Below, piece by piece: positions 50,124 through 60,299 of a DNA stretch of 64,000 nucleotides (positions are counted from its first letter, which is position 1; the number at the start of each line of letters is the position of its first letter). The stretch lies in assembly GCA_014898415.1 (NCBI GenBank), contig RCTD01000032.1, positions 186,001-250,000 on the forward strand, read 5' to 3'. The notes under the pieces are model-generated. The model was not told where the DNA came from and made no database searches. It saw nothing but the letters and a program-made list of their open reading frames with translations. A program made the translations under genes and the position numbers. This DNA is from Stromatinia cepivora. Its lineage: Eukaryota > Ascomycota > Leotiomycetes > Helotiales > Sclerotiniaceae.

Positions 50124-51629
50124 ATGGCGAAGAATATCTCGAACCCTCGAAGAATTAGAAAACCAGCCAGCAAGGCTAAAAAGCGCACTCGAGATCCCGA
50201 GAACCCTTCCCCGGTCGAACGACCAACGAAGCGTCTACGACCTCATTCGCCCCAGAAGTCTCACCAGACGCAAAAGCGACCTCTGGAGGACGAAGATCCA
50301 TCTTTCAACGCTGCACTTGAGCTGCCCGCAGAACCAGTACGAATTACAGCTGTACCTTGGAAGACAATTGGTGAAGCTCGGATTGAATTTTGGAGAGAGA
50401 ACGGAACCTGGCCGACAGAGGAACAAGAGAAAACAATGGACCGTTTTCGAGCTATCGTCGATAATATGCGCGCCCAAAAACGATCCCTGAGCCGCAAACG
50501 CTCAAACGCCAGCCTGAGTACGGAAACAACTCAAAGCAGCCAACAACCGCGGGATCAAAAGAGTGCCCAGTACAAACATCCGTTGTTCGAAAAACAATTG
50601 AATAAGTGTGGTAGCTTCATGGATAAGTACCACAAGGACATCACTGCTGAAAGCAAAAAGCTTTGTGATACGCTTCTACAAGCACCACAGCTACCACCTG
50701 AACATACCCTATTCTCTGATGATAAACTATATGAAAAGACATGCACAAGAATCAGGGGCCAGAACGAGGCTAGGGTGGTTCGTGACATTGCACAGCTCAT
50801 TGTTCCTTCGGCTGAGATATTGGCCGATCGGGGAGCCGAGCACTTGGAGATCCTCCAAGAGACGATCAACGCATGCTGGCTCAACTCATACACTTTTATC
50901 AACCCCTTTGGCTCGTGCCCTGGTCCTCGTCCACAGCCTGATTTTGGTCTTGGGTTCAAGCCAGAAGCATTCAGTCTAGAGCAGCTTCAAAAACTACAAA
51001 TTTTCATCGGTGATCCATCTACTGATTCCTCCTGGATTGCGGCAACATACAATATGTATCTCCCGTTCCTTTCCAGCGAAGTGAAATGCGGAGCAAGCGG
51101 AATTGACACTGCTGATCGACAAAATGCTCACACTCAGTCCGTTATTCTACGAGGTTTGCACGCACTCTTCCGCTTAGTTGGCCGAGAGAACGAGCTACAT
51201 CGAGAAATCAATGGCTTTTCAATATCTCATGACGACATGTTCGTGAGAATTTGGGGACATTATGTCGTTATTGATGGGAATGAGCCCAAATTTTACCGTC
51301 ATCCGATTACGCAATTCAGCATTCAGCCAACGATGCGGGGAGACGAGAGATGGACGGCGTATACTTTTGTCAAGAACGTCTACGACCTATGGGTTCCCCA
51401 ACATTTCAAAAGGATCTGCTCTGTCATCGACATGCTACCGGCAGATTTGAACTCTGAGCGGGATGAAGGACTGACCTCCGTAAGTGCAGGACCGTCTCAA
51501 CGATTCGACAATGATAGCTTAGCCGATGAACGAGGGGTGCCGGACATTCAGCCAAGTGTTCAGCAGATCACCCCCGCCCCAAAAACCCAGACTAAGTCCA
51601 GTGACTCCAAGAAGGAAAAGACGAAATAA
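50124..51629 (+). CDS. DUF7924-like fungal protein with PD-(D/E)XK-type residues
   Basis: A single exon of 501 aa. Residues 1-60 are Arg/Lys/Pro-rich and disordered, with possible nuclear-localisation clusters (RIRKPASKAKKR, RPTKRLRPH). The conserved part, about 75-450, resembles a family expanded in filamentous fungi that I know as DUF7924 (from memory, not searched): FWRENGTWP, GSFMDKYHKDIT, RGQNEARVVRDIAQLIVPSAE, RPQPDFGLGFK, LPFLSSEVKCG, ADRQNAHTQ, SHDDMFVRIWGHYVVIDG and WTAYTFVKNVYDLWVPQH. D273 in a PD pair and E319-x-K321 are laid out like the catalytic residues of PD-(D/E)XK nucleases; that is my inference. The tail is Ser/Thr/Lys-rich. Its GC content is visibly higher than its neighbours and it is the last gene before the AT-rich transposon block. 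Confidence 0.75.
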   Translation: MAKNISNPRRIRKPASKAKKRTRDPENPSPVERPTKRLRPHSPQKSHQTQKRPLEDEDPSFNAALELPAEPVRITAVPWKTIGEARIEFWRENGTWPTEEQEKTMDRFRAIVDNMRAQKRSLSRKRSNASLSTETTQSSQQPRDQKSAQYKHPLFEKQLNKCGSFMDKYHKDITAESKKLCDTLLQAPQLPPEHTLFSDDKLYEKTCTRIRGQNEARVVRDIAQLIVPSAEILADRGAEHLEILQETINACWLNSYTFINPFGSCPGPRPQPDFGLGFKPEAFSLEQLQKLQIFIGDPSTDSSWIAATYNMYLPFLSSEVKCGASGIDTADRQNAHTQSVILRGLHALFRLVGRENELHREINGFSISHDDMFVRIWGHYVVIDGNEPKFYRHPITQFSIQPTMRGDERWTAYTFVKNVYDLWVPQHFKRICSVIDMLPADLNSERDEGLTSVSAGPSQRFDNDSLADERGVPDIQPSVQQITPAPKTQTKSSDSKKEKTK

Positions 51630-52087
51630 GGGGATGAGCTTATTGTTTAATTAAGGTTCGGCTGTACCTCTCGAGACATTTACGAGAAATATTAGGTTAG
51701 GGGATTACGATTATTATATATAGTTGCGTGGATTTGATGTCGATATTAAGATACCCGTTAGTTCTATGGATTAGCTTTGGCGCTGCATCTTTAATTGAAT
51801 AGGGAATTTGATATTGAGATATATATGAATATAAATATGGTGGTTGATAACAAAGTGGTGGCAATTGGACCGTATACGTACTATCTTTTTATCATTTGCT
51901 ATAGGATAAGATTGCAAGTCTTATTATCAAGTGAGAATAAATTGACTTGTAACTTCTAAATAGGATATCTGCAACTCTGTCCGTGCACAGTATATATATA
52001 CTGATCATGAGTTTTATTGAGAAGTGATTAGTATATACAGAGCATGAATATAATCTTCCTGATCGAAATCATACCAGTAATTATATA
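51630..52087. other. 3' flank of the DUF7924-like gene and boundary of the AT-rich block
   Basis: No ORF is seen. The composition shifts to strongly AT-rich between about 51900 and 52150. Confidence 0.5.
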
Positions 52088-52165
52088 AGTCAACTATTCT
52101 AATTTCCGGCCACCCCCTCATTCCGGCTATTACCAAAAAAAATCATTATGTTTATTTTTTTTTTA
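52088..52165. mobile_element. One terminus of the long-TIR DNA element family
   Basis: Starting after a TA dinucleotide, AGTCAACTATTCTAATTTCC and the following CGGCCACCCC and TTCCGGCTATTACCAAAAA blocks align with the terminal repeat of the element at 16242-16699, with C-to-T type changes. The opposite terminus was not found in the rest of the window, so the copy is truncated, too decayed, or larger than expected. Confidence 0.65.
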
Positions 52166-52730
52166 CACAAATTACAAAACCCCTTTTCTATATACAAAAT
52201 CATTATATACAGATTTCAATGAATACTAGCGATGATACCAGCAGCTTATAGGAAATTTAAGACTGTTTTAAAAACTATAATACTTTTTTCTTTTTTCTTT
52301 TAAATATCCGTATTCGAAAAATAAAGATCGATATATTAACAAAAATAATAATATTGTTATTTATCAATTATACTTATTTAAAACAATCTTCATTTTTTAT
52401 TCTCTTTCAAAAAATAAATAATAAAATTCATTTTGATTTGAATTATGATAAAATATAACGAATCATTGTTTCTTTAATTATTATTAAATATTTCAAAAAC
52501 ATTAACAAAAAGATTCAGATATATTATTAAATTTATATAAACTTTATTCAAATATTAAATAATTATATAAATACTCTTTTAGTCAACTTAAAAAAATTCA
52601 TTATTTAATTCCTAAAAAGAATAATATTTTTTTTTATATATAATTTAATTTTCAAATCTAAATCAAAGATAAAACTACCAAAACAAATCAAAGGAAAACA
52701 ACAAAAAAGAAACTCATCTATATAAAGACT

Positions 52731-53027
52731 TTGAAAACTCTAAAAAACTTTGAATCCGATATTCAATCCAAAAAAATTGTTCTAAATACAATACCGAAGA
52801 TCGAGACATTAAAAGAATTAAAAGATTGTCGGGATAACTGTATACGGGGAAATGAAGCTTATCAACGAATGTATAGAACTCTTTGGTTATTAATATATTT
52901 TGATTTGCTTAGAGAACTAGAATTTATAAAGGGTAAAAAACTATATAATAGTGTATGCCGAAGTATTAGTGTAAATATTAATGAGTATATAATCCTTATT
53001 ATCTTTATCATCTGTCACGGGAAATGA
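52731..53027 (+). other. Short ORF (98 aa) inside the AT-rich block, nature unknown
   Basis: The product is a charged helical peptide (ESDIQSKKIVLN, KELKDCRDNCIRGNEAYQRM, LLIYFDLLREL) with less extreme composition than other ORFs in AT-rich DNA. It lies between a transposon terminus and a solo LTR. No domain is recognised, and no start-site evidence exists beyond the ATG. It may be a transposon remnant. Confidence 0.3.
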
Positions 53028-53408
53028 TTACTATATCAACCCAATTAACCATTCGTCAAGAGTGGCGTCACTTTTGGTGTGACATCATCCTTATTATCCT
53101 TACCATCTTTATTATCCTTATCATATATATAATTCATATTCCGATATTAACAATTTCTTTTAAAATCGAAGTATTATATATTTCAGGAATATATATATCC
53201 GGTAAATAAATATTCTTTTTAATTTTAATTTTCGTTTTTTTTTTATTCGAATTAATTTATATATAAAATAATTATATATTCAACAAATTGAATATATATT
53301 TATAATAACTTTTATTTTGTATTTATTCTTTAGTTTTTATATTTATATTATTTTCTTTTTATTATATTTTAATCTTTCTATTTATTTTATAATTTTGATT
53401 TTGATTAT

Positions 53409-53699
53409 TGTTACGGTTGTTGGAAGGATGTTGCTAGTAAAGCTAGGAATCTCTACAAGGAAGCGGCTTCATTGCTAAAAGCAAGCGTACAACCTACGGT
53501 CTGTTATCGATTGATTAGAAAACTCTGTAAAATCTCTACATTCATTAAACTCTAATATATGATCGGCGGTTTGTTATCGTTCCGATATCGCTCTTTATTG
53601 GACTTAAAGGGAAGAGGTTCTTCTAGTTAGAAAAGGATAATGAAAAGTTTTATAGCTGTTTTAGGACTAATTGATTCTTTGCCATTTGTGACTCTGACA
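53409..53699. mobile_element. Probable solo LTR, 291 bp, with 5-bp target duplication
   Basis: The segment begins TGTTACGG and ends CTCTGACA, giving TG...CA termini, and is flanked on both sides by ATTAT (53404-53408 and 53700-53704). It is much richer in GC than its surroundings and contains two similar internal words, cggtctgttatcg and cggtttgttatcg. The direction is that of the plus strand as written, if TG marks the 5' end. The flank match is short and AT-only, so chance cannot be excluded. Confidence 0.55.
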
Positions 53700-53704
53700 A
53701 TTAT

Positions 53705-55706
53705 ATTATTTTTTATAAGATTTCTAAAAATCTGATATAATTTTATCTTTGTTATTATATCAATAAGATTAGATTTTTTATCAATTTATTTGATTTTTAT
53801 TATCTTTTTTCGTTTATATAATTACTATAAAATTATTAAATCAATTATCAATCTTTTCTTTCAAATTAAATCTAATTTTGTAAAATAATTATAAAATGAT
53901 TTCGAATTTATATATATAATTAATAATATATTTTCGATAATATTCTTAAATATTATATTAATATCGAATTCTAAAATCATATTATGAAGTTCTGATATTA
54001 ATATATTCCTAATAATTCTTTTATATTTAATAAATGATCAATAAATTAAATTCGCTTTATTATTTTTATTTATTAATATAATAATATATTCGATTTATAA
54101 AAACAGATTTTAATTGTTAATGAATAATATATTTATAAATATTATTAATTTTAACAAATCGAAATCGAATAATACAAGTTTCAATCCTTTAATTGAATTA
54201 TTTATTTATTATTAAATTGTTTTATTCATCAATTTTATATTTTCCTTTTTAGAATTGATAATCTGAACAATAAAAGAAAAAGCGAATAATACTTTTAATT
54301 AATATATTATCAAAATATAAATTTCTTTTATATATTGAACAATATATTAATCCTTTAGAATTACACTTTTTCGAATTTTACCCCTTATATTATAAATATT
54401 GATTAATTATATTTTAACAAATTATAAATTCGTATATTACCTTTCCTAATTAATATAAATAAAACCATTATTTATTTAAATAATAATAATTCTATTGAAT
54501 TTGAAAAGATTCTCAAATGATAAGATTTCTCGATCTTTTACAAGAAACTTTATATTCTCGAATTCTTTTTATTCTTTATTTACGAATACTTTATTAATTA
54601 TAATAACCATATTATTTATTTGAAATCCTATTAATCCAAGTGCTTTATCTTTCTATTTAATATATATTAAATAAAGATTATAGATTAATTGGATTATTTG
54701 AAATACAATAAAATAATGATTATAATAAATACCAAATTAATGATTTCCAATTTTTAATATATTATATAATAATTTAATCATTTGTAATAATATTCCCTTT
54801 AGGAATTCCATTTCCTTGAATAATTGAATATAGAATAATTGTATCAGATTGAATAGTATTTGTATATAAATTTGAATAATATCCCTAATATATAGAATTA
54901 TTTATACAATTGATTATAAAATAATTATAATATTTAACATTAAATATTAATTTGTTTATTAAATCATAAATGATTATATTAATATTATTTCTTTTTTTAT
55001 ATCATTTTATATTTGAATTACAAATCTTGATTTTGAGAATACCTTCTCAATACCTTCGTTTTTGATTTCATTAACAAATCTTGATTTAAATATTTGTATA
55101 CTTTCTAATATATCTATTTATTATATAATTTCAAATATATTATTTTCTATTAAATTATTAATCTCCTTCTTTTTTGATTTTTTATAAATCGATAAATTTT
55201 GAAATATATTAAATATTAATAGGTTTTTGTTAAAAATATTGATAATATTTTCTTTTTTATCGTTTTAAAGGTAAATAATTATATCTAATATTTTTATTAT
55301 ATTTTCAATGAAATATATTATTATAATTTTGATCGATATTATATTTGTTATATTATATTTTTATTAATAGAATGATTATTTAAAGGATACTAGGATTTGT
55401 TTTTGCTATATTTTTTAAACCAATTTTAAATTTCTTTTGGAAAATGATTTTGAAATCCTTCAAGGATATTTTCTAAGGGATTTGTTTTATTATAATAGAT
55501 TTTATTTATATGATAAATTTTATTTATATAATAAATTTTATTTATATAATAGATTTTACTAATATTATTATTTCGATTATATAAAGTTTCATTATTGTAA
55601 ATCGAAAAATTATAGATCTGTTTAATAATTGAATTATACAGATTTCATCTTCGATCTATAGTAATATAAATAATCCTATTTATCTGACAATTCGATTATT
55701 TCCTTT
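53705..55706. other. Very AT-rich sequence without genes
   Basis: This looks like heavily mutated (RIP-like) repeat DNA. No readable protein homology was recovered. A roughly 20-bp tandem repeat (attttatttatataataa) lies at about 55495-55558. Confidence 0.5.
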
Positions 55707-56015
55707 TGTCACGGAAAGCCCTGTGATCCCCTGTATTCTACGAAGAATCAAAGCGTATGCTTTCCAATCGGAATGAAGGATCTTCTAGCCCTTATTAATC
55801 CATTGATTGATAAGGTGATCCTGATATACTAATAAACAAAGATCTAATTTAATTAAGGTATATATCGGTTAGATAATCATTCATTTGTTCTATATATATA
55901 GTTCTTGATTTATATAATCAAGGGCAAGTCATTCAATTCTTTTACTCTACCAATCACGTGTACCACCTATTCCCCGATCCCTGAAAGTGCTCTGTAATCA
56001 TACTATCCCGTGATA
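55707..56015 (+). mobile_element. Solo LTR of the copia-type element, plus orientation, with CCTTT target duplication
   Basis: The 309-bp segment runs from TGTCACGG to CCCGTGATA and aligns along its length with the LTR at 58077-58387 in inverse orientation. It is flanked by CCTTT on both sides (55702-55706 and 56016-56020), the 5-bp duplication expected for a Ty1/copia insertion. The ending TGATA is what TGACA would become by a C-to-T change. No element interior adjoins it, so it is a solo LTR. Confidence 0.8.
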
Positions 56016-56020
56016 CCTTT

Positions 56021-58071
56021 TCTTTATATTTATACCTTTGAATTAATTAATAATTTATAAATTGAAATTGTATTTGAATCATTATATTGATTTAATATAT
56101 TTGCTATTTATCTTTCAACTCAAAGCTTTTTGATTTTATTATTTGTTTTTTTGATTATATTAAATCATTATTGAATATTAAATATCAATAAATCGAATTC
56201 ATTTATTTATAAATATATTCCGAATATTAAAAGAATAAATACAATTCCATCAAGATCAACAATATTATTGATTACTTTCATTGTTATTTATAATATCGAT
56301 TCTTTCATTATTCCAATACTCTTAAATTCTTTTTCAATGATATTATATATATATCGAATAATTTAATAATAATATTCAATCATTCCGATTAATTAATATA
56401 TTTCAATAGATATATTTTTTATAATGATTATTATTATTTCGATATATTATTTGAATTCTTTATTTACAAAGTTTTTCTTAATATTATAGATAATATAATC
56501 TGATAGATTTAAATATATATTTATCCAATATATTTTCAATTTATTCTATATATATTTCATGTTAATATTATTGAATTATTATATTATTTGAAATTTGGTT
56601 TTTTTATCAATAATATATAATATTAATTTGTTATTGATATATATAATATCGATTATAATCAAATAATTAAATTCAATATCGTTATAAAAACTGAATTTGA
56701 ATTTATTTGGGGATTTTCTATATTTTTGATAATATTCACAGAATTTTGTGAATCTTTTAAGATCTCTCTGGGCAATATTTGTATAATCTGTATATCAGAG
56801 AATTCGATAGAATTTGTTTATGAATAGATGATTGAAACAATAATACAATCTTTGTATTTCCGGTTCAATTAGATAATAATCGTTTATATCGATAAATGTT
56901 TATATGAATTATTAAATCCTTATATTCTAGAGTAATATTGTATACTTGAATTTGTAAATGCAGAAGTGTTTTGTAATTGATGATACGAATATATCAATGA
57001 TATTATTATAATATATCCTAAATCGATTTATATTTTATAACGATAATAGGAATAATGTTTCTGATTTTATAATATAAAATTCGATAAATCCTGGAAGTAG
57101 ATTCAATTAAATCAATCCGATTGATTCGGCTTTTCTAATTCTGAATATTATTTTTGCGATTTCTATTCTATTTATATTCAATTTGATATTTTTGATATCC
57201 TTTTGATATACTTAGTATTATTTAAATTCTATTATAAACTATTAGGATACTTCTATATCGATAATAATACTCTGAAACTTTTTATCATTATATTTCGAAA
57301 AGAAAGTTTCATATCCTTTGATTTTATTTATTAGTTTATTAATAAAACCGATCAAAATATATATTATTACTTTATCGAATAAATTCATTACAATTTTCTT
57401 TGTATTAATCGATTTATAAAATAAAATCTAAATATATTCTGAATTATTATTCTTTATATCCTTTTTTGGATTGCTTTGAATATATATTGCGAATTCTTTA
57501 TCAATATCAATATCTAATGAAATTCCTTTATATTCGATAATATATTATTCGAAATATAATCCGAAGTCTTTATTATTACTTTTGAATAGTTCCTTATATT
57601 TATATTTCAATTCAATTTGTTTAACTTTTATATATTTATTTGATCAATAGTTTTCTTTCTTATAAATTATTAATTTCAATCTAATCAAAAGTTAATATTG
57701 CTTTTTGATTCTGTAATAATATAAGGAGAAGTTCTTTTTTATATTTTCAAAGTATATTTCCAATATTTAATAATATTAAATGTTTTTATATTAATTGGAA
57801 ATCTTTAGGTTTAATATCGAAATATAGTATCAAATATTTCGAAAAAGGATTTGATAATTAATATTTAGGATATTTTATATATTCCAATTTCAATCAATTA
57901 GAATTATCTTTTAGAATCTTTTCATCGATATATTCTATTTTATTCAAAAGTTTTATTTTATTCTTCTTTTTCTTATATATATTGTTGATTGGAATAAGAA
58001 TTTCGGATTTGATATTAATTAGTTTTTTCTAAATATCATTTTCTATTCTAAATTCTTCCAAATCGAAATGA
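56021..58071. other. AT-rich sequence between the two inversely oriented LTRs
   Basis: About 2 kb of extreme AT-rich DNA. No ORF or repeat could be identified; it may be an older decayed element into which the others inserted. Confidence 0.45.
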
Positions 58072-58076
58072 ATATT

Positions 58077-58387
58077 TATCACGGGATAGTATGATTACAG
58101 AGCACTTTCAGGGATCGGGGAATAGATGGTACACGTGATTGGTAGAGTAAAAGAATTGAATGACTTGCCCTTGATTATATGAATCAAGAACTGTATATAT
58201 AGAATAAATAAGTGGTTATCTAGCTAATATACACCTTAATTAAGTTAAATCTCTGTTTACTAGGATATCAGGATCACCTTATCAATTGGTAGATTGGTAA
58301 GGGCTAATGGATCCTTTATTCCGATTGGAAAGTATACGCTTTGATCCTTTATAGGATACAAAGGATTACAGAGCTTTCTATGATACA
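58077..58387 (-). repeat. 3' LTR of the copia element
   Basis: On the minus strand it runs from TGTATCATAGAAAGC to CCCGTGATA, 311 bp. The 5' side is preceded by a GGGGGG tract, as expected of a polypurine tract next to a 3' LTR. It is matched, inverted, by the solo LTR at 55707-56015. Confidence 0.85.
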
Positions 58388-58393
58388 CCCCCC

Positions 58394-60299
58394 AGATCGA
58401 AAGACGATCTGAAACAAATGGAAAGGTATAGAAAGTAACAATTCATATGATTCGTGAATGAATATACAAAGCGATTATAAACAAATATCAACAAAGGAAT
58501 GATATAATATATAAACCTGAAATGATCCTGGTACCCTTGGAATAAAAAAGAATTTGATTATATATAAATCGCAAATTTCTTTTAGTATTCGGCTTGTTAC
58601 CTACGATATTCTTTGAAATCAAGATTTTGAACAATAAAAAGAAAGTTTTCCGTCAGAAGAATACAAATGAATGATCGATTCTGTAATGTAGCAATTGAGA
58701 ATGTATATAATTGCTGGGCTATAGTGTATTGATCACGATAGCGAAATAAAATGAATGAATTTTTAAAGGTATATGAATCCCCTTTTTGTATTCTTGTTTT
58801 TGTCTTTAATCAAATTCTTATTGATTATTATCATACCTAAGATTTCGGAGTCTAAAAAGGTTAAATAAATGAATCTCAATTGTATTAGGCAAATAGTGAT
58901 TAAAAAGAAAGCTTTGAAAGAATCGAATACAAAAAAAGATCCTAATACTTCTTTAAGGGATTAACAAATCGAACAGAAAAAATTAATGAATCTAATACAA
59001 ATAACAAACTAAGATATCGATCTCTAAAAGTATAACTTAACTAAATCTGCTCCTAGAATAATGTGTAGTCATTTATTTCAGAAACTGCTCCCCTCTATCG
59101 AAGGAATTGCTGTTTGTTATAATCAATTGTTTGTTATAGATTCAGATAGTAATTTAAAGGTAGATTTCATTTTTGAATCCTATTGTATAATTGAAAGGTT
59201 TTACTAATTCTGTATTTATAATTATCGAAGTAAGGGTTGTTTGATAAAGAAAAGAAAAGAAGAAGGGTTTCTTTATTTGATGATAACGATTTATTCGATT
59301 TTTTGATATCAGGTTTTTCGGATAATGAACTAGATAAAGAAGAGAAAGAAAAAAAATCGTCGAAAGTTGCTGGCTTTCCAATCAAAACAAAAAATAAAAG
59401 AAGTCGTAGGGAAAGAAACGATTATCTATACATTCAATATATAAAGTTGTTAATCACTAGGAGATATAATTTCTATGGCAAATACTTTATTGATTCTTCC
59501 AAGTCGAATAATCGTCAGTATTGAAATTATAATACTTATCCGTATACTCCCTTACCAGCTTTCCTCCATCCTCTAACAGATTATTATATCACTGTTTATC
59601 GGCAAAATTCAAAAATAAGTTCTTCGTTCACCCCCCCCACCTTTATAATATACTGATCGTTGGTTATATAATCCAAACAAGGATATAGAATTGCAATGAA
59701 GGTGATATTGGAAATAGAGGAGAAAAGAGAAATTGTTCTTTCGCCCCTGTATCGTTATTCCTCTTCTTCTTGTTGTATTACTCATTAGAGTTCTCGAAAG
59801 ACCGAACGGAAAAAATACATTATGATTTCGAAGAACAATAATAAGAATAAAAAAGAAAGAATGGTAGAAAAAAAGAGAAAAAAAAAACGGGTAGTATATC
59901 TAAAGAAAAAGGAAAGGAGGGATAATCCTTTGGCTTTTATAATACCAATGGTACTAATAGTTTCGATTATTTTAATTATTCTTTGTTTCTTGATTATTAC
60001 GGATAATCTAAAGGCTCTTTTATTTAAACTTCAAGCTATTAAACTTAGAAAAAAGCTTATCCTTTTTAAGGACAAAAAAATAAAGAATAAAGAAATGATT
60101 AGCCTTGATTATTCTTTGTTTTCCGATAAATATAGAATACACAAATTAAAGTATATTATAAAAAAATATAATAATCTGGAATACCAAATAGGACTTATTT
60201 TATTTACACCAAAGGAAAGAATTACGAGCTCCAGATTATCATTATTCAAACTTTATGATCCAGATTGTTATTATTCAAGCTTTATGATCGTTATTATTT
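58394..60299. other. Unexplained 1.9 kb between the end of pol and the 3' LTR
   Basis: Copia elements usually reach the polypurine tract within a few hundred bases of RNase H. Here nearly 2 kb intervene, with two plus-strand open frames (59237-59524, Lys/Asp-rich; 59822-60301, Lys-rich with a hydrophobic segment at about residues 38-62) and a less AT-rich patch with a C-run at 59530-59830. It may be a nested insertion, an extra ORF of the element or decayed filler. Confidence 0.5.
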
